Below are positions 1 to 7,402 of a stretch of DNA of 64,000 bases, piece after piece; the first letter of the stretch is position 1; every line of letters starts with the position of its first letter. Below the pieces are notes generated by a model. It was not told where the DNA came from and ran no database searches. It saw only the letters and a list, made by a program, of their open reading frames with translations. This stretch comes from Amycolatopsis decaplanina DSM 44594 (GTDB lineage Bacteria > Actinomycetota > Actinomycetes > Mycobacteriales > Pseudonocardiaceae). The position numbers and the translations under genes were made by a program. Where the stretch lies: assembly GCF_000342005.1 (NCBI RefSeq), contig NZ_AOHO01000048.1, positions 540,540 to 604,539 of the forward strand, written 5' to 3'.

Positions 1-1089
1 AGCGACGTCTCCCTGATCTGCGTCGGTACCCCGTCGGCGCCGAACGGCAGCCTGTCGACGGCGTTCCTGGAGCGCGTCGCCGAGGAGATCGGCACGGCGC
101 TCAAGGACAAGACCGAGCGTCACACCGTCGTCTTCCGCAGCACCATGTTGCCGGGCACCTGCCTGGACCTGCTCGTCCCCATCCTCGAGAAGTCGTCCGG
201 CCGCACCGCCGGCGTCGACTTCGGTGTCGCGGTGAACCCCGAGTTCCTGCGCGAGGGGAGCAGTGTCAAGGACTTCTTCGACCCGCCCAAGACCGTCATC
301 GGCGAGCTCGACCCGGCCAGCGGCGACGTCGTCGCGGCGCTGTACGAAGGGCTTCCCGGCGAGGTCTTCCGGGTCGCGATCCCGGTCGCCGAGATGACGA
401 AGTACGCCGACAACTCCTTCCACGGGCTCAAGATCGGCTTCGCGAACGAGCTCGGCGCCATTTGCCGCGCGCTGGGACTCGACTCGCACCAGGTGATCGA
501 CGTCTTCCTCGCCGACCGCAAGCTCAACATCAGCCCCGCCTACCTCCGCCCCGGGTTCGCCTTCGGCGGCTCGTGCCTCCCCAAGGATCTGCGCGGCCTG
601 GTCTACGCCGCGCACCGCGCGGACGTCGCCGTCCCGATCCTGTCGCACGTGCTGCCCTCCAACGACGAACACCTCCAGCGCGCCTTCGACCTGGTCGCGC
701 GCACCGGCAAACGCAAGGTCGGGCTGTTCGGTCTGTCGTTCAAACCCGGCACCGACGATCTCCGCGAGAGCCCGCTCGTCGAGCTCGCGGAGCGGCTGCT
801 CGGCAAGGGTTACGACCTCCGCATCTACGACGCCAACGTCAGCCTTTCGCGGCTGATGGGCGCGAACCGCGAGTACATCGAGGGCAGGCTGCCGCATCTC
901 GGCCAGCTGCTGGCCGGTTCCGTCGCCGAGGTCGTCGACCACGCCGAGGTCTGCCTCATCGGCTGCACCGATCCGGAGGTCCTCGCGGCGCTCCCGGCCG
1001 GCGGCGGCCGCACCATCATCGATCTCGTCCGCGTACCCGACGCCGACCGGCGCCGGGCTGAAGAGGGATATGTCGGTCTTGCCTGGTAA
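1..1089 (+). CDS. GDP-mannose/UDP-glucose-type sugar 6-dehydrogenase, 5' truncated
   Basis: The frame is open from base 1, so the N-terminal NAD-binding motif lies outside the window and about 362 residues remain. CVGTP near the start, the catalytic segment LRPGFAFGGSCLPKD (active-site Cys codon at 574-576) and the nucleotide-binding segment GLSFKPGTDDLRESP identify a nucleotide-sugar dehydrogenase that oxidises C6 of an NDP-hexose to a uronic acid using two NAD+. The active-site segment resembles AlgD-type GDP-mannose dehydrogenase more than UDP-glucose dehydrogenase, but this is judged by eye. The last 20 bases overlap the next glycosyltransferase gene, so they are translationally coupled. 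In this locus it would supply a GDP-mannuronate-like or UDP-glucuronate donor for the polysaccharide. Confidence 0.88.
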   Translation, partial: SDVSLICVGTPSAPNGSLSTAFLERVAEEIGTALKDKTERHTVVFRSTMLPGTCLDLLVPILEKSSGRTAGVDFGVAVNPEFLREGSSVKDFFDPPKTVIGELDPASGDVVAALYEGLPGEVFRVAIPVAEMTKYADNSFHGLKIGFANELGAICRALGLDSHQVIDVFLADRKLNISPAYLRPGFAFGGSCLPKDLRGLVYAAHRADVAVPILSHVLPSNDEHLQRAFDLVARTGKRKVGLFGLSFKPGTDDLRESPLVELAERLLGKGYDLRIYDANVSLSRLMGANREYIEGRLPHLGQLLAGSVAEVVDHAEVCLIGCTDPEVLAALPAGGGRTIIDLVRVPDADRRRAEEGYVGLAW

Positions 1090-2266
1090 AGCTCTCATCC
1101 TCGTCGAGAACCTTTCCGTCCCCTTCGATCGCCGCGTCTGGCAGGAGTGCCAGACGCTCTCGGGCGCCGGCTGGGAGGTCCACGTCATCTGTCCACAAGG
1201 GACGAAACGGGACACCGAGGCCGAAGTCACCATCGACGGCGTCCACATCCTGCGGTATCCGCTGAAGGCCGCCACCGGTGGTCCGGCCGGGTACGTCCAG
1301 GAGTACGGCTCCGCGCTGTGGCACACGCTCCGGCTCGCCCGCAAGGTCGGCAGGGGCGGAAAGATCGACGTCGTGCACGCCTGCAACCCGCCGGACATGC
1401 TCTTCCTGGTCGCGTCGTACCTCAAGCGCCAGGGCGCGAAGTTCATCTTCGACCAGCACGACCTCTGCCCGGAGCTGTACCTCTCGCGCTTCGACCGCGG
1501 AGAGGACTTCCTGTACCGCGCGGTCTGCGCGCTGGAGCGCCGCACCTACAAGACGGCCGACATCGTCATCGCGACCAACGAGAGTTACAAGGACGTCGCC
1601 GTGAAGCGCGGTGGCAAGTCGCCGGACGACGTCTTCGTCGTGCGCAGCGCTCCCGTGGTAGAGCGGTTCCACCAGGTCCCGGTCGAACCCGAGCTGAAGA
1701 AGGGCAAGCCGCATCTGCTGGCGTACCTCGGCGTGATGGGCCCGCAGGACGGCGTCGATTACGCTTTGCGCGCGCTGGCTTCGCTGCGTGACGAGGTCGG
1801 CCGCACCGACTGGCACGCCGTGTTCATCGGCGCCGGTGACGCCTTCGACGCCATGGTGGCGTTGTCCAAGGAACTCGAGCTCGACGACCAGGTCGAGTTC
1901 ACCGGCCGGATCCCCGACGCCGACCTGCTGCGCTACCTGTCCGCGGCCGACGTGTGCCTGTCGCCGGATCCCCTGAACCCGCTCAACGACGTGTCGACCA
2001 TGAACAAGATCATGGAGTACATGGCGATGAGCCGTCCGATCGTCTCCTTCGAACTGCGGGAGGCCAGGGTTTCGGCCGGAGAAGCCGCTCTGTACGCGCC
2101 GGCGAACGACGAGCCGGAGTTCGCGAAGCTGATCGCGCATCTGCTCGACTCGCCGGAACAGCGGGCCGGGATGGGCGAGCTGGGGCGGGCGCGCGTCGCC
2201 GGTCCGCTTTCTTGGGAGAACTCCCAGAAAGCCCTGCTCGCGGCCTACGCGGCCGCGGTCCGATGA
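1070..2266 (+). CDS. Glycosyltransferase family 4
   Basis: 398 residues with the GT-B layout. The N-terminal acceptor domain begins LILVENLSVPFDRRVWQE and has the VVHACNPPD segment. The C-terminal donor domain contains YLGVMGPQDGVDYALRA and the acidic-patch region LSPDPLNPLNDVSTMNKIME, which replaces the usual EX7E motif. GT4 enzymes transfer a sugar from a nucleotide donor with retention of configuration, here presumably to a lipid-linked repeat unit on the inner face of the membrane. The ATG lies inside the 3' end of the dehydrogenase gene, showing tight coupling. A 123-base gap follows before the chain-length genes. The sugar specificity cannot be read from the sequence. Confidence 0.9.
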   Translation: MSVLPGKALILVENLSVPFDRRVWQECQTLSGAGWEVHVICPQGTKRDTEAEVTIDGVHILRYPLKAATGGPAGYVQEYGSALWHTLRLARKVGRGGKIDVVHACNPPDMLFLVASYLKRQGAKFIFDQHDLCPELYLSRFDRGEDFLYRAVCALERRTYKTADIVIATNESYKDVAVKRGGKSPDDVFVVRSAPVVERFHQVPVEPELKKGKPHLLAYLGVMGPQDGVDYALRALASLRDEVGRTDWHAVFIGAGDAFDAMVALSKELELDDQVEFTGRIPDADLLRYLSAADVCLSPDPLNPLNDVSTMNKIMEYMAMSRPIVSFELREARVSAGEAALYAPANDEPEFAKLIAHLLDSPEQRAGMGELGRARVAGPLSWENSQKALLAAYAAAVR

Positions 2267-2389
2267 TCGACTTCCCGGTCGCGTTTTGAACAAGACTCGG
2301 GCAATCCTGTAACCAACGCCGTGGTCGGTCCGACGGGTTGGTGGTACGCCATCCGCGGTGGTGCCAGGCACCGATGGGAGATCCCGGCT

Positions 2390-3697
2390 TTGACTGACGA
2401 TACGGTGCGCCTGTCCATGATCGGACAGGTCCTACGCGGGAGATGGCGGACCCTGGTGGTCCTCGCCCTCCTCGGCGCCCTGGTCGGCGCGGGATCGTCG
2501 GTGATCCTTTCCCCCGGCTACCGGACGACGTCCAGCGTGCTGCTGCAGGGCCCGCGCGAGGCGGACGAGCTGCTCACCCAGGCCGAGGTGGCGACCAGTT
2601 CGGTCGTGCTCGACCGGGCCGCCGCCGGACTCGGTGACGGCGAGACCGGCGCCGATCTGCGGGACAAGGTGGCCACGTCGGTCGCACAGGGCAATGTCAT
2701 CACCATCGAGGCCACCGGTGATACCGCCGAACAGACGCAGCGGATGGCCGACCGGATCGCGAGCGAGTTCGTGAAGTACTCGACGCAGATCATCGCCGGT
2801 TCCGGGGACGCGGCGGTCCAGCTCGCGCAGGAACGCCGTGAGACATTGCGGCAGCAGGTCGTGCAGACGAACCAGCGGATCAGCGAACTCTCCGCGAAGG
2901 TCGACGAAGGCAAGACGACCGTTGAGAGCGTCCAGCTCCGCACCGAACTGCAGGGCCTGCGCTCGTCGATCGAGTCGGCGATGTCCACCTTGAACGCGGC
3001 CGACACCGCCAGCGGCCTTGGCAACATGGTGGTCCTCGGCTCGGCCGAGCTGCCGTCCTCGGCGGCCGCGCCCACGTTGCCGCAGCTCGCCCTCGGCGGC
3101 GCGGCGCTGTTCTTCCTCGTCGGCCTGTTCGGCCACCTCTTCAGGGCTCGCACCGACCGGCGGCTGCGGGGCGAGGAGGAGATCGCCGCGGCCATCGGCG
3201 GCCCGGTGCTGGCCACCTTCGACGCCGTGGAGCGGCGGCACGCCGGCACGACCTTGCGGGCCAAGCTCCTCCGTGACGACAGGCCGTGGAACATCCCGCG
3301 GGTCGACGTCTTCGCCGACGAGATCGATTCCGACGTCCTGTACCGGCGCCTGGTTTCCCGGCTCCCGCACCGGCGACTGCTCGTGATGGCCGCCGACGGT
3401 GACCACGCCGGGCAGGCGGCCGCCGCACGGCTCGCCGCTTTCGCCGACCGGTGGTTCACCGTCGTGACGGTGAACCCGGCGCGCCCCGTCGTCGAAGACA
3501 CCGGCGCGGACGGGGTCCTCGTCGTGGCGAGCCTCGGTTCCCGGTCCGCGTGGGAACTGGTCGGGATCGCCGAAGCCGTCGCCGACGCCGGTCTCGCCAT
3601 GGTGGGCACCGTGCTGATCCGCCCCGTCCGGCCGACCCGCACCCGGCCAGCCGCGTCCACCCCCACCGACCACGAAGCACTGGCAGGTACAGCGTGA
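2390..3697 (+). CDS. Wzz-like polysaccharide co-polymerase, degenerate C-terminal domain
   Basis: The frame is open from a GTG at 2321, but the TTG at 2390 is preceded by GGGAG about 9 bases upstream and gives MTDDTVRL, so I prefer that start (435 residues). A short cytoplasmic N-terminus is followed by a membrane segment at about residues 18-38, an extracytoplasmic part rich in coiled-coil-like Gln/Glu stretches (about 130-190), a second membrane segment at about 230-250 and a cytoplasmic tail. This is the layout of chain-length regulators that act with Wzy. The tail resembles the BY-kinase/ParA fold (LLVMAADGDHAGQAAAARLA) but has no Walker A lysine and no tyrosine cluster, so it is probably not a kinase. 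Its stop overlaps the GTG of the next, similar gene. Confidence 0.82.
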   Translation: MTDDTVRLSMIGQVLRGRWRTLVVLALLGALVGAGSSVILSPGYRTTSSVLLQGPREADELLTQAEVATSSVVLDRAAAGLGDGETGADLRDKVATSVAQGNVITIEATGDTAEQTQRMADRIASEFVKYSTQIIAGSGDAAVQLAQERRETLRQQVVQTNQRISELSAKVDEGKTTVESVQLRTELQGLRSSIESAMSTLNAADTASGLGNMVVLGSAELPSSAAAPTLPQLALGGAALFFLVGLFGHLFRARTDRRLRGEEEIAAAIGGPVLATFDAVERRHAGTTLRAKLLRDDRPWNIPRVDVFADEIDSDVLYRRLVSRLPHRRLLVMAADGDHAGQAAAARLAAFADRWFTVVTVNPARPVVEDTGADGVLVVASLGSRSAWELVGIAEAVADAGLAMVGTVLIRPVRPTRTRPAASTPTDHEALAGTA

Positions 3698-5463
3698 CCA
3701 GCGCCGAAAAAGCGAAGTCCGAGCCGCTCATCGACCTGCAGCGGCTGGTCGTCTCGGTACGGAGACGACGTCGCCTGTGGGTGGCCACCGCCCTGCTGGG
3801 GCTGATCGCCGGTGGGCTGGTCGCGATGCTCCTGCCGTCACCGCCCACCGCGGTGGCGCAGATCCTCGTGATCCACCCCGACGATTCGCCGACCGACAGC
3901 GGAACGCTGATGCGGACCGACGTCGCCGTGCTCAAGACGACGAAGACCGCGGGCGAGGCGCTCAAGAAGCTGAACAGCACGCAGGCGCCGGAGGAGTTCC
4001 TCAAGGATTACGAGGGGCTCGGCCTGACGAACAACGTCCTCCAGCTGACGGTCAAGGGCAAGACCAAGGACGAGGCGCTGGCCCGCGCACAGGCGATTTC
4101 CGACGCCTTCATCACCGAGTACATCGGCCGCAACCAGGCGGCCGCGGCGGCGCAGCAGAAGGCGCTGCTCGACCAGCGCAACCAGGCCCAGAACGAGCTC
4201 ACCCCGATCGAAGCGTCGATCGTCAGCGAGGAGGCCAAGGGCCGGAACGCCAACCCCGCCCAGCTGGAACGGCTGTACTCGCGCCGCGCGGAGCTGACGT
4301 CCAAGATCTCCGACTACGACGGCCGGGCGCAGGAGGCGGGCATCGGCACGCCGAAGGTCGCCGCCGGGACGCAGATCGTGGACGCGCCCCGGATCCTGCC
4401 GTCTTCGCTGCTCAAAACCCTCGCCACCGATGCCGGGATCGGCCTCGCGCTGGGGCTGCTCGCCGGTCTGGGGCTCGCGGCCATCACGAGCGTGGTGAAG
4501 GACCGGCCGGTGCTGCGCCGCGAGATCTCGCGGCACCTCGGCGCCTCCGTGATCGCGCAGCTGCCCAAGCCACCGCGTTTCCTGCGCCGTTCGCGCGCGG
4601 CGACCCGGCGGCAGCGGGTCGCGACGACCCTGGTCCGCGCGGTCCGGCGGGAAGGCGGCTCGGTGTCGCTGCTCGATCTCGGCGCCCGCCAGGTCACCGC
4701 CGCGCTCGCCGTCGACATGGCGCGCGAACTGGCCGGGAAGGGGCCGGTCTCGCTCGTCGACGACCTGCCGAAGGCGAACCTCCGCGAGCTGGTGGGTGAA
4801 GGCCCGATCCAGGTGCTGGACCGCGGCGACACACCGGTGACGGGCAAGGAGCGCCGTATCGGCGTCGGCTCGGTCGAGCCCGGCACGGCGTGGACCGACC
4901 TCGAATTCCTCGGTGAGGAGACGATCCTCGTGGTCCGCGCCGGGCACGCGAACACCGAATGGCTGCACACCGTCGCCCGTCAGCTGGCGGACCGGCGGAT
5001 CCCGATCATCGGGGTCGTCGTGGTGGATCCGGATCCGCGCGACCACACCGATGGGACGCTGTGGGACGGCCTGCACACCGCGTTGCGCGGCCGCGCCGGT
5101 GCCGTGCCGGAACCGCTGCCCGTCCCCGCGCGGCCGGTGGTGCCCGCCCGGCCGGTCGTGCCGGAGCGCAAGGTCGTGCCCGAGCGGAAAGCCCTGCCGG
5201 AACGGCGAACGCCCCGGCCCGCGCCGAAGCCGGTCGAGATGTTCCCCGACGAGGACGTCCGAGTGCGGCGGCTCTCGACGGTGGCGCCGGTCGAGACGGG
5301 CGTCGAACGCACCGTCGAGCGGGTGCTGGAGCCGCCGAGGGAGAAGAAGAGCGCGCGGCGGCGTCCGCCGACGCCGTACAAGCGGCCGGAAGACCACGAC
5401 AACGCCGATCAGCCGACCAAACGATTCTCGCCTGTGTCACCGGATAACGCCGAAGCCTTGTAA
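3694..5463 (+). CDS. Wzz-like chain-length determinant with pseudo-kinase domain and Pro-rich tail
   Basis: 589 residues from a GTG that overlaps the preceding stop (GTGA); the open frame extends upstream but that part is antisense-like sequence within the previous gene. Membrane segments lie at about residues 27-46 and 246-268, bracketing a Wzz-type extracytoplasmic domain with a long helical Ala/Gln/Glu region. The cytoplasmic part keeps the outline of a P-loop domain (SLLDLGARQVTAALAVDMA) but the Walker A GKS/T is gone. The C-terminus (about 471-510) has short repeats of the type VPxR (ARPVVPARPVVPERKVVPER) followed by a basic tail. It probably pairs with the upstream paralogue to set polymer length or link the polymerase to the wall. 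asnB starts 16 bases downstream. Confidence 0.82.
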   Translation: MTSAEKAKSEPLIDLQRLVVSVRRRRRLWVATALLGLIAGGLVAMLLPSPPTAVAQILVIHPDDSPTDSGTLMRTDVAVLKTTKTAGEALKKLNSTQAPEEFLKDYEGLGLTNNVLQLTVKGKTKDEALARAQAISDAFITEYIGRNQAAAAAQQKALLDQRNQAQNELTPIEASIVSEEAKGRNANPAQLERLYSRRAELTSKISDYDGRAQEAGIGTPKVAAGTQIVDAPRILPSSLLKTLATDAGIGLALGLLAGLGLAAITSVVKDRPVLRREISRHLGASVIAQLPKPPRFLRRSRAATRRQRVATTLVRAVRREGGSVSLLDLGARQVTAALAVDMARELAGKGPVSLVDDLPKANLRELVGEGPIQVLDRGDTPVTGKERRIGVGSVEPGTAWTDLEFLGEETILVVRAGHANTEWLHTVARQLADRRIPIIGVVVVDPDPRDHTDGTLWDGLHTALRGRAGAVPEPLPVPARPVVPARPVVPERKVVPERKALPERRTPRPAPKPVEMFPDEDVRVRRLSTVAPVETGVERTVERVLEPPREKKSARRRPPTPYKRPEDHDNADQPTKRFSPVSPDNAEAL

Positions 5464-5479
5464 GGGGAGCAAAGTAGAG

Positions 5480-7387
5480 ATGTGCGGCATCGCAGGGGCC
5501 TACTTCTGGCCGGACGGGGGACCGCTCACCGATCGGCTCACCAAAACCCTCGCCCACCGGGGTCCGGACGGTTCCGGCAGGTACGACCATCGTGCCGGGG
5601 AGGGTGAAGTCCATTTAGGACACCGACGGCTGTCGATCGTCGACCTGACCGAGACCGGCGCGCAGCCGATGGTCAAGGACGGGTTCGCGCTGACCTACAA
5701 CGGCGAGCTGTACAACGCGCCGGAGCTGCGGAAGGAACTCGAGGCCGCCGGTGTGCGCTTCCGGGGGACGTCCGACACCGAGGTCCTGCTGGAAGCTTGG
5801 CGTCAGTGGGGCACCCAGGGCTTGCACAGGCTGCGCGGCATGTTCGCGTTCGGTGTCTTCGACGAGTGTTCCGGCGAGCTGGTGCTGGTCCGCGACCAGC
5901 TGGGCATCAAGCCACTGTTCCTGGTGCGGCGCGGCAAGGGCGTCGCGTTCGCGTCCGAGCTGAAGGCACTGGCCGCCGAACTGGGCGGTTCGCTGACCGT
6001 CGACGACACCGCGCTCGTCGCTTCCCTGCTCTACTACTGGGTTCCGGACGGCCGCTGCGCGTTCAGCGAGGCCGAGAAGCTGCCGCCGGGCAGCTGGGCA
6101 CGGTTCCGGCCGAACGGCGACGTCGAGCGCGGCACCTTCTGGTCGCTGCGCCAGGTCGCCGAGGAAGGCGCTGAGTATGAGGGGGAGTTCGACCTCAACG
6201 CCGTCATCGAGGACTCGACGCGCAAGCACCTGATCGCCGACGTGCCGGTGGCGACGTTCCTTTCCGGCGGACTCGACTCCAGCTACCTGACCGCCCTCGC
6301 CGCGCGCGAGCAGCCGGGGATCTCCGCGTACACCATCGGTTTCCGGGCCGAGGACGCGAAGTTCGAGGCGATGCCGGACGACCTGATGTACGCGAAGAAG
6401 GTCGCCGCGAAGTTCGGCGTCGACCTGCACGAGATCGAGATCGCGCCGCAGGTGCTGGATCTGCTCCCGCGGATGACGTATCACCTCGACGAGCCGATCG
6501 GCGATCCGGCGGCGATCAACAGCTATCTGATCTGCACCGCCGCCCGCGAGGCCGGCGTCAAGGTGATGCTCTCGGGTATGGGCGCCGACGAGCTGTTCGC
6601 CGGGTACCGCAAACACCTCGCGAACAAGATCGCCGTGCGGTACCAGCGGGTGCCCGGTCTCGTCCGCCGTCCGGTGGAGTCCCTTGTGGACAGACTGCCG
6701 GTGGCGACGTCGAAGCGCGGGTTCCGTTCGGTCCGCTTCGCCAAGCGGTTCCTCTCGTTCGCGGAACTGCCGGAGGAGACGGCGTTCCGGCGCAGCTACA
6801 CGATGTACGACCAGGCCGAACTCGCCGGTCTGCTGAACCCGGACCTCGCCGGCGCGGTGGACGACGTGATCACCGAACACGCGGACACCTACCACGACAA
6901 CACGTTGTCGGACTTCGTGAACCGCATGTGCCTCGCCGACTCCCGGCTCTTCCTGCCCGGGCTCAACCTCGCCTACACCGACCGGTCCAGCATGGCGGCC
7001 TCCACCGAGGTACGGACGCCGTTCGTCGACATCGAGGTGGTGAAGGCCGCGTTCCGGATCCCCGGTGACAAGAAAATCGTGAAGCGCCAGGGGAAAATGG
7101 CGCTCAAGGAAGCGGCGTTGTCCATCCTTCCCGCCGAGATCGTGCACCGGCCCAAGGGGCTGTTCAGCGCGCCGCTGCGGGCTTGGATGAGCCGCGACCT
7201 CGCGCCCCTGGTGCGTGAGGTGACGAACGAAGGTGAATTGGTGAAGGCCGGGTTCCTCCGTCGTGAGGCCCTGCAACGGCTCGTCGACGAAGACGCGTCC
7301 GGGCAGCAGGACCGGTCCAAACATCTCTGGCACATCTTGACCCTCGAGTACTGGTACCGCGGCGCCGTTTCGGCCCGGTCCACCTGA
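5480..7387 (+). CDS. asnB: Asparagine synthetase-like glutamine amidotransferase
   Basis: 635 residues beginning MCGIAGAYFWP; removal of Met exposes the Cys nucleophile of an Ntn-type glutaminase (class II). The glutaminase domain covers about residues 2-210 (AHRGPDGSG, TYNGELYN). The synthetase domain carries the PP-loop SGGLDSS at 262-268 for ATP binding. The family moves ammonia from glutamine to an adenylated carboxylate. Clustered with a uronic acid-forming dehydrogenase and polysaccharide genes, it may amidate a uronic acid to a uronamide, as WbpS-like enzymes do in some O-antigens, rather than make asparagine. The ATG follows AGGGGAG with good spacing; the upstream extension of the open frame overlaps the previous gene and is not coding. 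Confidence 0.92.
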   Translation: MCGIAGAYFWPDGGPLTDRLTKTLAHRGPDGSGRYDHRAGEGEVHLGHRRLSIVDLTETGAQPMVKDGFALTYNGELYNAPELRKELEAAGVRFRGTSDTEVLLEAWRQWGTQGLHRLRGMFAFGVFDECSGELVLVRDQLGIKPLFLVRRGKGVAFASELKALAAELGGSLTVDDTALVASLLYYWVPDGRCAFSEAEKLPPGSWARFRPNGDVERGTFWSLRQVAEEGAEYEGEFDLNAVIEDSTRKHLIADVPVATFLSGGLDSSYLTALAAREQPGISAYTIGFRAEDAKFEAMPDDLMYAKKVAAKFGVDLHEIEIAPQVLDLLPRMTYHLDEPIGDPAAINSYLICTAAREAGVKVMLSGMGADELFAGYRKHLANKIAVRYQRVPGLVRRPVESLVDRLPVATSKRGFRSVRFAKRFLSFAELPEETAFRRSYTMYDQAELAGLLNPDLAGAVDDVITEHADTYHDNTLSDFVNRMCLADSRLFLPGLNLAYTDRSSMAASTEVRTPFVDIEVVKAAFRIPGDKKIVKRQGKMALKEAALSILPAEIVHRPKGLFSAPLRAWMSRDLAPLVREVTNEGELVKAGFLRREALQRLVDEDASGQQDRSKHLWHILTLEYWYRGAVSARST

Positions 7388-7402
7388 TCGCTGAGGAGCG
7401 AC

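Noticed and set aside
2321..2389. GTG start for the first chain-length gene
   Set aside because: The TTG at 2390 has a better spaced GGGAG and gives a normal short cytoplasmic N-terminus.
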